Source: Candidatus Mcinerneyibacterium aminivorans | Lineage (GTDB): Bacteria; Macinerneyibacteriota; Macinerneyibacteria; Macinerneyibacteriales; Macinerneyibacteriaceae | Assembly: GCA_008086245.1 (NCBI GenBank) | Contig: VSIX01000028.1 | Location: 1-29,517 of the forward strand | Direction of reading: 5' to 3' | DNA length: 29,517 bases | Shown here: piece by piece, positions 6,725 through 16,128 of the stretch | How the letters are laid out: every line of letters starts with the position of its first letter | Numbering within the stretch: position 1 is the first letter of the stretch | Notes under the pieces: generated by a model | Database searches by the model: none | Told to the model about the DNA's origin: nothing | Seen by the model: only the letters and a program-made list of their open reading frames with translations | Translations under genes and position numbers: made by a program

Positions 6725-7909
6725 TAGATATTCTTCCTCTGAATCTTCCACATCGTACTCTTTATCTGTATCTTCTTCATCTTCTGGTGGTTCTTCTGTT
6801 TTAGAGAGATCTACTGTTATTCTATCTCCCCCGCTTTTAGGAGGGGTTATTTCGTAATTCATACTTCTAAAAATTTTAAAAACATTTTTCTTTAAAGTGC
6901 TAATCTTTCCAGCAAAAACTACTTCATATTGGACTGATGTTGATGTACTGGACCTTTGGTTGATATTTTTTACCCCATGTGCTTTTTCAAGTTCTGCTTT
7001 AAATTCTATTAAAGAAGCAAAATCGTTAATATTTCGAATTTCTACAATAATGGGTCTGCCAGAAACGGTTTCAGATTCCCATCTTGTTATTAATTTGTTT
7101 GTTAAACTTCTGGCTAGGAGTTTGCCGCCTTTGGTTCCGGACTTACTTTTAGCGAACTGAATTGAGTCTTTGTCCACCCCTATAGTTTTCTGTCTGTCAG
7201 AGGCATAAATGTTAGCAGTTGAAGTATTAATTAGCTTGCCAGAAACTATCAGTCTGGATTTATGAAAAACTGAAGTTTTGCTTTCTTCGGATGGAAGTAT
7301 ATCATAAATTAGAACATATTCTGCCTGATTATTTAATCCAAATTTGGAGGCTTCCCTTAAAACCTGCTCGGAAGATGAAAATTTTCTATACATAAATTGT
7401 TTAGAAATTTTTTCATCCACAACAGGGAATTCTTTTTCAGTAAGGGTTTCAATTATTCCATCATAGGTTGCTTTTGCAATAAAGTTGTCAGGATTATTAA
7501 TTGTATTGTTGGGAGCAGTATCAAGTACTACAATTATTCTTGGATTCCCCATTTTTTCTCTTAGAATACCCAAAGCATCCAGATCATTTTTCAAATCTCC
7601 TTTAGCTACTTCGGCTTTAATCTTTACTTCCCAATTACCATCTGATTGCTTTTGGCTCGAGATAGTTTCAAAACTTTTAATATATCCTCTTGATTTGGAT
7701 AAAATCTTATCCTTAATAAGCATAAAATTCTTTGTTACTGTTTCTGAATCCACGAATGACCCGATATCTTTTTCTATCGCATTTCGCTGGGCTGCAAGCT
7801 CTGCTTCTTTTTTTGTTGGACCGATACCTGTTGCAGTAACCATTTGCTTGGCAAAAATAATGCTAAAAACAAAGAAAATGATAAAGGACAAATATAAAAA
7901 TTTTTTCAT
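6716..7909 (-). CDS. Secreted FlgT-N/LPP20-like protein with acidic tail
   Basis: 397 residues with a signal peptide (MKKF plus hydrophobic residues to about 20, ending FAK). Residues 22-115 match the FlgT N-terminal/LPP20-like fold: VTATGIGPTKKEAELAAQRN, then a conserved GSFVDSE, SRGYIKSFE and VKIKAEV. Residues 120-270 hold a domain with strands such as IIVVLDT and AEYVLIYDI, like the curli/FlgT middle domains. The last 30 residues are strongly acidic (EEPPEDEEDTDKEYDVEDSEEE). FlgT belongs to the outer-membrane H-ring of Vibrio flagella, but no flagellar gene is near, so the role here is unknown. It is the third gene of the operon, 12 nt after its paralogue, with AGGGAGGG before the ATG. Confidence 0.68.
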   Translation of the reverse strand: MKKFLYLSFIIFFVFSIIFAKQMVTATGIGPTKKEAELAAQRNAIEKDIGSFVDSETVTKNFMLIKDKILSKSRGYIKSFETISSQKQSDGNWEVKIKAEVAKGDLKNDLDALGILREKMGNPRIIVVLDTAPNNTINNPDNFIAKATYDGIIETLTEKEFPVVDEKISKQFMYRKFSSSEQVLREASKFGLNNQAEYVLIYDILPSEESKTSVFHKSRLIVSGKLINTSTANIYASDRQKTIGVDKDSIQFAKSKSGTKGGKLLARSLTNKLITRWESETVSGRPIIVEIRNINDFASLIEFKAELEKAHGVKNINQRSSTSTSVQYEVVFAGKISTLKKNVFKIFRSMNYEITPPKSGGDRITVDLSKTEEPPEDEEDTDKEYDVEDSEEEYLEK

Positions 7910-7921
7910 AGAGCCCTCCCT

Positions 7922-9094
7922 CTAACTTTTTTTATTAAAAAAACGAATTGTGTTTCCAAGAATGGCAGGTTCTTCATTAAGATTCAAATCCATTCGTGCT
8001 GGAATTTCAAACAACAGATCATCTACCTGGCCATCATACCATACTAAAAAGGAAGCAACATTTCCGGCTTTTTTATCAAGTTTTACTCTATTAGTCATTT
8101 CTTTTAAAGTTCTTCTGATTTTTGCAAGTTCCCCGAATGAATAATCATAAAACACAAGTTTGTAAGGTCTACCATCTGCAACGTAATCTTTCCAGAAGAG
8201 TCTCAGTTTGTTCATGATATCATCCATGGTACTGTTTACTGCTTCTTCTATTCCGGCAGAAATTGAAGCGTCTTTGGAGCTTAGTGTATATGGCTGACTG
8301 TAACCGGTTTGAGATGCTATATGCTCCCCGGTCATTACTGTATAAGAGCTTATAGAGATGTTGACTTTAAATGCGGAGAAACCCTCTTTATAAGCTTTTT
8401 CAACTTTCCCTGCAACTTTAATATAGAAATCTGCATGGGTGTTTCTTGCTAGCTGAAGGATAACATCTTCCTCCCCGCTTTCCAGTTCCCGGGATTTCGT
8501 TAAATTTATTATTTCCTCATTTTCTTGAACTCTTTTAATTTCTTCTTCCCCTATTACTGGGATATGTTGATTCTGGAGGTATGAAGCTATTTTTGCGTAT
8601 GCTATTTCCTTATTGTTAATAAATAGTTCAGAAGAATCCTCTTTATCAATGATTGGCATTATCGAGAAATTATCAAGCTGGCTTCTTAGGTCTTTTGAGG
8701 ATTTGATAATACCCATTGTCTCAAGGTCTTTTCTTAAACTTTCCTTGTTCATCAGCATCTCAATTGTCATAATTAAATCGTAATCTTTTCCCCTGTATTC
8801 GCCGTCGGCTTTAAACTTCTTTTTTATACTGTATTTGATAACATATTTTTCAACATTTTTCATTATGCTGTTTTGGTTTTGCTGATATTTCATTCTTTCT
8901 TCTGTCATTGTTATCATATCAGAAATCAGCATATCCAGACCGTTCTCAAAAGCAACTTTTTTTGTTTCATCTTCATTGTTCCCATAACCTCTTGCCGTTA
9001 CTTTGACAGTTTTCTCATCCACTGGTATTATTTGAGGGATGGTCAATCCTGTAAACAACAAAAGGAATAAAATTACAAATAATTTTTTCTTCAT
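7922..9094 (-). CDS. Secreted FlgT-N/LPP20-like paralogue
   Basis: 390 residues with a signal peptide to about residue 21. It shares its layout with the downstream gene: a repeat-like first domain (VKVTARGYGNNEDETKKVAF, YRGKDYDLIMTIEMLMNKES, LRKDLETMGII), a middle domain starting near FSIMPIID with a DFYIKVAGKV strand, and a C-terminal part with RPYKLVFYDY and a closing beta-rich region. The matching phrases KGDLKNDLDALGIL and KESLRKDLETMGII show that the two are ancient duplicates, now diverged. AAAGGAGG lies 8 nt before the ATG, and the gap to the preceding gene is 31 nt. Likely periplasmic; function unknown. Confidence 0.66.
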   Translation of the reverse strand: MKKKLFVILFLLLFTGLTIPQIIPVDEKTVKVTARGYGNNEDETKKVAFENGLDMLISDMITMTEERMKYQQNQNSIMKNVEKYVIKYSIKKKFKADGEYRGKDYDLIMTIEMLMNKESLRKDLETMGIIKSSKDLRSQLDNFSIMPIIDKEDSSELFINNKEIAYAKIASYLQNQHIPVIGEEEIKRVQENEEIINLTKSRELESGEEDVILQLARNTHADFYIKVAGKVEKAYKEGFSAFKVNISISSYTVMTGEHIASQTGYSQPYTLSSKDASISAGIEEAVNSTMDDIMNKLRLFWKDYVADGRPYKLVFYDYSFGELAKIRRTLKEMTNRVKLDKKAGNVASFLVWYDGQVDDLLFEIPARMDLNLNEEPAILGNTIRFFNKKS

Positions 9095-9125
9095 ATGATA
9101 TTCCTCCTTTAGTTTATGTTCTTTA

Positions 9126-10664
9126 TTAGAAAGTAAAACTTATTCCTGCATTAAATCCAATCCCCTGGGAATTAATATCAAGAACCTTTGAGCTGAAACC
9201 ACTTATTTCTGTTCCTGAAGCAGATTCAACTGTCCAGTTAACTGGATTGGAATATAAATCTATAAGTATATTCCCATAAATAGAAAATTCCGGAGTAATT
9301 AGGAATTCACCACCAATTTTTCCTGAAAATCCATAACCGGTACCCTTTATTGTTACATTATCATAAACGGTAGAACCGAATATGTTTATAGCATAATCAT
9401 TGGCCGTAACAGAAAATACTCCCACTCCGGCACCAAAATTTAATGAAAAACGCTTCATATATATCTTTTTAAGAAAACCGATGTCTCCCATAAAGGTTGT
9501 AAAATCTGGTTTAACAGTTACTTCCTGGGTGTTAACAGTTGCTGTATATTTGTTTTTTATTGCTACAAATCTTCCTTCTGCTGATAGATAAAATTCAGGA
9601 ATTTTGGTTATAGGGCCAAGATCATAATCCAGAGCAACCCCCACGGTAGGTACAAGTTCGTCTACAACAGTAACTTCTTCACTTTCTATAATATGTTCAT
9701 ATTTTATTTTTGTCATTCCATAATGCAGCCTAAAATTAGCTCCCAGCTTGGGGTCTTCAACAATTTGGTCTCCCTCTTTGATATCGCCTATTAGTATTTC
9801 AGCCTCTGAATAATCCTTTTTTACTTCTCTAATTTTTCCAAAAGCGGTCATATCTCTGGACCCGTCGCTTTTATAAATATAGGATTTGTATCTGTGATCA
9901 ATTTTCACCCCGTTGTCACTGCCTAAATCAAATCCAAATCTATTTGAAGTAATTACAGTTGGTACTGCCTGGATTTGAAATGCTTTTAATTTTTTCATAT
10001 CTGTTCTTACAAGTTCAAAAAGACCTGTTATGGATGATTGAAATTTTTTATCTTCCTCTTTTTCATCTTTGGATAAATCCTTCATGATAGAGGATTCAGC
10101 TTGCAATCCCCCCAACCCCGACATTAAATTACCTATAAGGCTTGTTTTATTATTTGCTTTTATAGTGCTTATTTTTTTCTTTGAGTCAATGTTATAAATT
10201 TCAAACCTTAAGTATATATTAAAATTCGGTTCATCCTTTTTGTTTTTTGTTTTTTCAATTTTTTCAAAAACTGGAACGGCAGCATAGGAATTATATAAAG
10301 TATCAATCAAATCATCAATTGTAACAATTGCTTCTTTAAATTTATCATCTTTATCAAGTCTTTTTGCGGCTATTTCCTTGGCATTTTCTCTTATGAATTG
10401 CTCAGCATCCTTCAGAAATAAATCAAGAGAATTGTTCGTTGAAACTTCGTAAAAATCAATTCTTTGAAAATCTTTTACAAACATTTTGAACATCTGTTCT
10501 TCTATAAAATTTTTTCTTCGTTCGGGTATAACTGTACTTTTTATACTGCTGCTATATTGAACAGGAAAAATGAAAAGAGATTTTTTTTCATATTCCTGTA
10601 GCTGTTGAGAAAAAGATGAAAAAAGAATAATAATTATTGCCAAAAAAAGAAAATATTTTTTCAT
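9126..10664 (-). CDS. FlgT-C-like domain fused to a putative outer-membrane beta barrel
   Basis: 512 residues. A signal peptide covers about 1-20. Residues 25-230 are soluble, partly charged and helical. Residues 240-310 match the FlgT C-terminal fold, with the sequence FGFDLGSDNGVKIDHRYKSY, then GKIREVKKDYSEAEIL and IGDIKEGDQIVEDPKLG. From about residue 310 to the end there are alternating amphipathic strands ending in phenylalanine (GISFTF), the usual signature of a BamA-inserted barrel; eight to ten strands are possible. It is the first gene of the three-gene operon and sits behind a strong promoter. GGGGGG precedes the ATG. The combination suggests an outer-membrane anchor for the two periplasmic partners; this is inference. 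Confidence 0.66.
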   Translation of the reverse strand: MKKYFLFLAIIIILFSSFSQQLQEYEKKSLFIFPVQYSSSIKSTVIPERRKNFIEEQMFKMFVKDFQRIDFYEVSTNNSLDLFLKDAEQFIRENAKEIAAKRLDKDDKFKEAIVTIDDLIDTLYNSYAAVPVFEKIEKTKNKKDEPNFNIYLRFEIYNIDSKKKISTIKANNKTSLIGNLMSGLGGLQAESSIMKDLSKDEKEEDKKFQSSITGLFELVRTDMKKLKAFQIQAVPTVITSNRFGFDLGSDNGVKIDHRYKSYIYKSDGSRDMTAFGKIREVKKDYSEAEILIGDIKEGDQIVEDPKLGANFRLHYGMTKIKYEHIIESEEVTVVDELVPTVGVALDYDLGPITKIPEFYLSAEGRFVAIKNKYTATVNTQEVTVKPDFTTFMGDIGFLKKIYMKRFSLNFGAGVGVFSVTANDYAINIFGSTVYDNVTIKGTGYGFSGKIGGEFLITPEFSIYGNILIDLYSNPVNWTVESASGTEISGFSSKVLDINSQGIGFNAGISFTF

Positions 10665-10709
10665 ATTACCCCCCTTAAGGTTTAAGAATACACAATTATA
10701 TTATGTATA

Positions 10710-10738
10710 ATTATAATAAACTATTTATTAAATATCAA
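10710..10738 (-). promoter_or_regulatory. Sigma-70 promoter of the FlgT-like operon
   Basis: On the minus strand TTGATA (10738-10733), a 17-nt spacer and TATAAT (10715-10710) form a near-consensus promoter about 45 bp before the ATG of the barrel-fusion gene. Confidence 0.6.
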
Positions 10739-11056
10739 TTTAAATTTAAATAATTTGAGATTATCAAATTGATATTATAACTTTCAGGTTGTGTTTATAT
10801 ATGCAGTTACAATATTCTAAATATCAAAAAATTACATGATTTTTGTTGAAGATGTTTTTGCTGGATAAAATTTAGAAATTTCTATAAAATATGAGACTAT
10901 ATATGAGTGTGGAAAAGGGTATTTTTAGTCGGGGATTGATAAATAAATTTAATGTCCGCAGGCTTTTTTATTTAAAAGGCTGGGTATAAAACAAATATAT
11001 TTTCTGCAAGAAGATTTTAATGGATATCAAGTATGTCATAAAGCTGGAAAAAACAG
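10739..11056. other. Unexplained intergenic stretch between divergent promoters
   Basis: About 318 nt without a credible gene. It is less extremely AT-rich near 10905-10990, with short G-rich patches (GTCGGGG, GTCCGCAGGC, AAGGCTGGG). I found no riboswitch consensus (purine, ZTP, THF) and no convincing long hairpin. It could hold an sRNA or decayed coding DNA. Confidence 0.4.
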
Positions 11057-11084
11057 TTGAGAAAAATTATTTAATTTGTATAAT
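11057..11084 (+). promoter_or_regulatory. Sigma-70 promoter of guaA
   Basis: TTGAGA (11057-11062), a 16-nt spacer and consensus TATAAT (11079-11084). Initiation near 11091 leaves a leader of only 16-25 nt, too short for a riboswitch between this promoter and guaA. Confidence 0.6.
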
Positions 11085-11106
11085 AATGTTAAAAGGTGAA
11101 AGTTAG

Positions 11107-12654
11107 GTGATTTTTTTGAAAAATTTTGACAGAGTTCTAATATTGGATTTCGGATCCCAGTATACAAAATTAATAGCCAGAAGAATAAGGGAGAATCATG
11201 TTTACTGTGAAATTCATCCTTTTAACATTTCTATGAACCAGATTGAAGAGTTTGCTCCACGAGCAATAATACTATCTGGAAGCCCCTCTTCTGTGCTAAA
11301 TGATGGTCCTGTATGCAGCGAAAAAATATTTAATTTAAATGTTCCAATACTTGGTATTTGTTATGGCTTGCAGTTAATGATGTATATGAAAGAGGGAGAT
11401 GTTGATAAAGGGGTAAAAAAGGAATTCGGGCATGCAAAAATTTATTTGGATAAGAAAGATCCTTTTTTTGAGAATATCCCGAAGGAAAACAGCGTATGGA
11501 TGAGTCATGGAGACAAAGTAGTTTCACTGGACCCTAATTTTGAAAAAATAGCTCATACAAAAAATGCGGAATATGCGGCAGTAAAACATGTTGAAAAACC
11601 TATTTATGGAGTTCAATTTCATCCCGAAGTGGTTCATACCGAATACGGGAACCAGTATATTAGAAATTTTCTATTTAATATTTGTGATTTGGAAGCTGAT
11701 TGGACAATGGGCAAATTCGTTGAAGAAACTATAGATAATATAAGGAAAAAAGTAAAAGATAAAAAAGTAATTCTGGGACTTTCGGGAGGAGTTGATTCTT
11801 CTGTTGTTGCTGTTTTATTATGGAAAGCAATTAAAGATCAGCTGGTTCCAATTTTTGTAAATAATGGTGTTTTAAGAAAGGGTGAAGTAGAGCAGGTTAG
11901 GAATGTATTTGAAAATGTTTTTTCCATGAAGCTGAATTATATAGATGCAAGCAAACAGTTTCTTGATGCCCTTGAAGGAGTTACCGATCCAGAAGAAAAA
12001 AGAAAGACAATAGGCAGGATTTTTATAGATGTTTTTGATAATGAAGCAAAAAAAATTAACAATGCCAAATTTCTGGCCCAGGGTACTTTATACCCCGATG
12101 TGATAGAAAGCGTTTCTTTTAAGGGGCCTTCTGCTACAATAAAGTCTCATCATAATGTTGGAGGGTTGCCGGAAAAAATGGATTTTGAGCTTATTGAGCC
12201 GTTGAAAGAACTTTTTAAAGATGAGGTAAGGGAGCTTGGGAAAGAGCTTGGCCTGCCAAAAGAGATGGTTCAGCGGCATCCTTTTCCAGGACCTGGACTG
12301 GCAATTAGGATTATTGGAAAAGTTACAAGAGAAAGATTGATGCTTATCAGGGAGGCTGATGCTATTGTTAGAGAAGAGATAAAAAAAGCGGGTATTTATG
12401 ATAATATATGGCAGGCATTTGCGGTTCTATTGCCTATTAAAACAGTAGGAGTAATGGGAGATGAAAGAACCTATGAAAATACAGTAGCCGTGAGGATGGT
12501 AGATTCTGTGGATGGAATGACTGCCGATTGGTCAAAAGTTCCTTATAGTGTTTTAAAAAAGATATCTAATAGGATTATAAATGAAGTTGAGGGCATAAAC
12601 AGGGTAACTTATGATATTAGTTCAAAACCTCCTTCTACGATTGAATGGGAGTAA
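11107..12654 (+). CDS. guaA: GMP synthase (glutamine-hydrolysing)
   Basis: The 515-residue protein converts XMP to GMP using glutamine and ATP. The class I glutamine amidotransferase domain (1-190) shows the nucleophile elbow GICYGLQ and GVQFHPEV with the catalytic histidine and glutamate. The ATP pyrophosphatase domain carries the PP-loop GLSGGVDSS near residue 225. The C-terminal dimerisation domain includes [13 protein letters not shown] and ends STIEWE, the standard XMP-binding terminus. Two starts are possible: GTG at 11107 (AAAGGTGA, 7-nt spacer) and TTG at 11116 (AGGTGA, 5-nt spacer, a more comfortable leader from the predicted promoter). It is complete and is followed 7 nt later by dnaE. 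Confidence 0.97.
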   Translation: MIFLKNFDRVLILDFGSQYTKLIARRIRENHVYCEIHPFNISMNQIEEFAPRAIILSGSPSSVLNDGPVCSEKIFNLNVPILGICYGLQLMMYMKEGDVDKGVKKEFGHAKIYLDKKDPFFENIPKENSVWMSHGDKVVSLDPNFEKIAHTKNAEYAAVKHVEKPIYGVQFHPEVVHTEYGNQYIRNFLFNICDLEADWTMGKFVEETIDNIRKKVKDKKVILGLSGGVDSSVVAVLLWKAIKDQLVPIFVNNGVLRKGEVEQVRNVFENVFSMKLNYIDASKQFLDALEGVTDPEEKRKTIGRIFIDVFDNEAKKINNAKFLAQGTLYPDVIESVSFKGPSATIKSHHNVGGLPEKMDFELIEPLKELFKDEVRELGKELGLPKEMVQRHPFPGPGLAIRIIGKVTRERLMLIREADAIVREEIKKAGIYDNIWQAFAVLLPIKTVGVMGDERTYENTVAVRMVDSVDGMTADWSKVPYSVLKKISNRIINEVEGINRVTYDISSKPPSTIEWE

Positions 12655-12661
12655 ATAATAT

Positions 12662-15600
12662 ATGAGCGCTGATTTTGTACATCTTCACAACCACTCTGAG
12701 TTCAGTTTACTGGATGGTGCAATTAAATATGAAGAACTTGGACAGAGATTAAATGAGCTGAACATGAATGCATTTGCATTAACTGATCATGGCAATTTGT
12801 TCGGGGTAATTCAGTTTATTAAAACTATGAAAAAATATGACATTAAACCGATAATTGGATGTGAAGTATATATAACTGATGATATGCATTATAAAGGTAA
12901 AGATGCAAAAACATATCATCTGGTTTTGCTGGTTAAAAGCAAAATGGGATATAAGAATCTGGTAAAAATGGTAAGCAGATCTTATATAGAAGGACATTAT
13001 TATAAGCCACGTATTGATAAGAAGTTACTGAAAAAACATTCTGAAGGATTGGTTGGGATGTCTGCCTGTATTCAGGGGGAGATTCCTCAGGCTCTTCTAA
13101 AAGATAGGTATAAGAAAGCCGAGAATTTGCTGGAAGAATACCAGCAAATATTTGGAGAGGATTTTTACTTGGAACTCCATAATCACAATCTTGAAAAAGA
13201 GCAGATAATTCTTCCCAGAATAAAAGAACTAGCTGAGGAAAAAAATGTACCTGTGGTTGCAACCAATGATACCCATTATTTAAAAAAAGAGGATTATAGG
13301 GCACATGAAGCATTATTGTGCATTCAAACGGGTAAAACTCTAAAAGACCCCAAAGAAGAGAGATTGACCCTTGCAACAAATGAATTCTATCTAAAAAGTC
13401 AGAAGGAAATGGAGAGAGTTTTTAAAGAAATACCGGGAGCTCTGGAAAACTCCCAAAAAATTGCTCAAAAGTGTAATTATGCCCTGGAAGATGAATTAAA
13501 TGATGAACTTCATTTTCCCAAGTATGAAGTTCCTGAAAATCATACACTTGCGACTTATCTGGAAAAACTATGCTGGGAAGGAGCGAAAAGAAAATACAAC
13601 AAAATTACAGATGAAATAAAAGAGCGCCTTGAGCATGAATTAAATATTATAAATGAAATGGGATTTCCAGGGTATTTTTTAATAGTATGGGATTTTATAA
13701 AATATGCAAAAGATAATGGCATACCGGTAGGTCCAGGTAGAGGATCGGCTGCTGGGAGTATTGTTGCATATACCCTGGATATTACTGATATAGATCCGAT
13801 TGAATATGATTTGCTTTTTGAACGGTTTTTGAACCCCGAGCGGGTAAGTATGCCGGATATTGATGTAGATATTGCAGATGATGAGAGAGAAAAAGTCATT
13901 AATTATGTAGCGGAAAAATACGGGCATGATCATGTTTCATTAATTGCAACTTTTGGAACTCTGAAAGCCAGAGGTGTTATTAGGGATGTGGGTAGAGTTT
14001 TAGATGTAGATTTGGCTAAAGTAGATAAGTTTGCTAAAATGGTTCCTCAGATGAGCAAGAGTTTGCAGCAGGCTGTAAAGGAAGTAAATGAATTAAAAGA
14101 GGCAATAGAAAATGATGAGGAATATGAGGAAATATATAATATTGCCATAAGACTTGAAGGGTTATCCAGACATGTTTCAAAACATGCAGCCGGCGTTGTA
14201 GTTGCCGATGAGAAATTAGAGGATATTGTTCCTTTATATAGAGACAATGAAGAGAATATTGCAACTCAATTTGATAAAGATGACAGTGAAGATATCGGAC
14301 TGCTAAAAATAGATTTTTTGGGATTGAAAAACCTATCAATTATAAAAAATACTATTAAAGAAATTGAAAAAAAATATGGGGAAAAAATAGATATTGATAA
14401 TGTTGATCTGGAAGACCCCAAAGTATATAAAATGCTTGGAGAAGGGAAAACATTTGGCGTGTTTCAGTTTGAAAGTGCGGGGATGCAGCAGTATCTCAAA
14501 AAATTGAAACCTGAGAAGCTAAATGATTTAATTGCTATGAATGCTCTTTATAGACCGGGACCTATGGATATGATAGATACATATATTCGGAGAAAACATG
14601 GATTAGAACCGGTTGAGTATCCATTAGAAGAGATGGAGCCCATATTAAATGATACTTATGGAGTAATAGTATATCAGGAACAGGTAATGCGTCTTTCCAA
14701 TGAGCTGGCCGGTTTTTCAATGGGACAGGCAGATATATTAAGAAAAGCTATGGGGAAAAAGAAGAAAAAACTTCTTAAAAAAATGGAAAAACAATTTTTG
14801 GAAGGGTCATCTAAAAACGGTATTGAACAGGAAAAAGCCAAGGAAATATGGGAAAAAATGGCAAAGTTTGGGGAATACGGATTTAATAAATCTCATTCTG
14901 CTTCTTATGCCTATGTAGCTTTTCAAACAGCCTATTTAAAAGCACATTATCCCCAGGTTTATATGGCCGCTCAGCTTACAAATGATAGTGATAATTCGGA
15001 CAGGATAGCTCTGGGAATAAGGGAATGTGAGAATCTGGGAATTGATGTGTTGCCTCCAAATATCAATAAAAGCTTTAAAAGATTTACGACGGAAAAGAAA
15101 AATATTAGATATTCTTTTGGTGGAATTAAAAACATCGGGGATGATGCAATAAAAAACATAGTACAGGAAAGAGAGAAAAATGGAGAGTATGAAGATATTA
15201 TTGATTTTTTTAAAAGGATAGATTATCACAGGGTAAATAAAAAAGTTATAGAATTTCTGATATATAGTGGAGCTTTTGATTGTTTTAATTATACAAGAAA
15301 AACATTATTTACAAATATGGAAAGATTTATAAATTATGGAAAAAATCACCAGGAAGCCCAGAAAAAAGGAGCTATAAGTTTATTTGATAAAGCTGATGAG
15401 GAGATTGAATTTAAGATCCATAAGCTGGGAGAATGGGATGACTGGGATAAATTTAAAAAGGAGAAAGAAGCTCTGGGAATTTATCTAACCGGGCATATGC
15501 TGGATGGGTTTAAAAAGATTATCAAGGATTATGCAGATTTAACAATTGATGAACTTAAAAATGATGTTGGTATTATAAATACAGATGAAAGTATAATTCT

Positions 15601-16114
15601 TGGAGGTTTTTTCACAGAAATTAACAAAAAAACTTCCAGAAACGGAAATAGATATGTAACTGCCAGATTTGAAGATATGAGTGGTGAGATACCCGCTATT
15701 ATATTTAAAAGAAGTCTGGAAAAAGTTGACTCAAAACTTGTAGTTGAAAAGGTTCTATTTGTTGAGGGGAAAATAAATGTTGAGGAAAGTGATGATAGTT
15801 TAAATAAAAATAAAAACATAAAAATGTTTATAAACAATATTTATACTGAAGAGGAAATTTATAACAGTAAACTAAAAGCCTTACATATTGATCTCAACAT
15901 GGAAGAAATAAATGAGAAATTGATAAATAATCTAAAAAATATTTTTAAAAATAATCAGGGAAGACATCATGTTTATTTTCATTTAAAAAACAAAAATAAG
16001 AAAATTATTATCAAAACTGGTAAGAAATACAGTATAAATTTAAATGATAATATTTTTGCTGAAGTAAAAAAATATGTTGATAAAAAAAGGTGTTATATTG
16101 ATTTTGTTAATTAA
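12662..16114 (+). CDS. dnaE: DNA polymerase III alpha subunit
   Basis: 1150 residues, the normal size for DnaE1. The PHP domain opens with HLHNHSEFSLLDGAI (residues 7-21) and has HYYKPRIDK and TNDTHYL. The palm carries GPGRGSAAGSIVAY near residue 360 and the catalytic aspartates in PDIDVDIAD near residue 400. The fingers region has ALYRPGPMDMI and GFNKSHSASYAYVAFQTAYL. After a helix-hairpin-helix region (INKSFKRF to FDCFNYTR) comes an OB-fold near residue 980 (GGFFTEINKK to ARFEDMSG). It is the replicative polymerase catalytic subunit, acting in the cytoplasm with the beta clamp. The GGGAG at the guaA stop probably serves as its ribosome site, so the two genes are likely co-transcribed. Confidence 0.97.
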   Translation: MSADFVHLHNHSEFSLLDGAIKYEELGQRLNELNMNAFALTDHGNLFGVIQFIKTMKKYDIKPIIGCEVYITDDMHYKGKDAKTYHLVLLVKSKMGYKNLVKMVSRSYIEGHYYKPRIDKKLLKKHSEGLVGMSACIQGEIPQALLKDRYKKAENLLEEYQQIFGEDFYLELHNHNLEKEQIILPRIKELAEEKNVPVVATNDTHYLKKEDYRAHEALLCIQTGKTLKDPKEERLTLATNEFYLKSQKEMERVFKEIPGALENSQKIAQKCNYALEDELNDELHFPKYEVPENHTLATYLEKLCWEGAKRKYNKITDEIKERLEHELNIINEMGFPGYFLIVWDFIKYAKDNGIPVGPGRGSAAGSIVAYTLDITDIDPIEYDLLFERFLNPERVSMPDIDVDIADDEREKVINYVAEKYGHDHVSLIATFGTLKARGVIRDVGRVLDVDLAKVDKFAKMVPQMSKSLQQAVKEVNELKEAIENDEEYEEIYNIAIRLEGLSRHVSKHAAGVVVADEKLEDIVPLYRDNEENIATQFDKDDSEDIGLLKIDFLGLKNLSIIKNTIKEIEKKYGEKIDIDNVDLEDPKVYKMLGEGKTFGVFQFESAGMQQYLKKLKPEKLNDLIAMNALYRPGPMDMIDTYIRRKHGLEPVEYPLEEMEPILNDTYGVIVYQEQVMRLSNELAGFSMGQADILRKAMGKKKKKLLKKMEKQFLEGSSKNGIEQEKAKEIWEKMAKFGEYGFNKSHSASYAYVAFQTAYLKAHYPQVYMAAQLTNDSDNSDRIALGIRECENLGIDVLPPNINKSFKRFTTEKKNIRYSFGGIKNIGDDAIKNIVQEREKNGEYEDIIDFFKRIDYHRVNKKVIEFLIYSGAFDCFNYTRKTLFTNMERFINYGKNHQEAQKKGAISLFDKADEEIEFKIHKLGEWDDWDKFKKEKEALGIYLTGHMLDGFKKIIKDYADLTIDELKNDVGIINTDESIILGGFFTEINKKTSRNGNRYVTARFEDMSGEIPAIIFKRSLEKVDSKLVVEKVLFVEGKINVEESDDSLNKNKNIKMFINNIYTEEEIYNSKLKALHIDLNMEEINEKLINNLKNIFKNNQGRHHVYFHLKNKNKKIIIKTGKKYSINLNDNIFAEVKKYVDKKRCYIDFVN

Positions 16115-16128
16115 CTGAAAGGAGTAGT

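Noticed and set aside
10891-10989. A 32-codon ORF beginning MRLYMSVEKG in the guaA upstream region
   Set aside because: No ribosome binding site precedes it, composition is not distinctive and no family is recognised, so it is most likely chance.
10900-11106. Possible riboswitch before guaA (purine, ZTP or THF class)
   Set aside because: Key conserved bases of those classes are not found, and the likely guaA promoter at 11057-11084 leaves a leader far too short.
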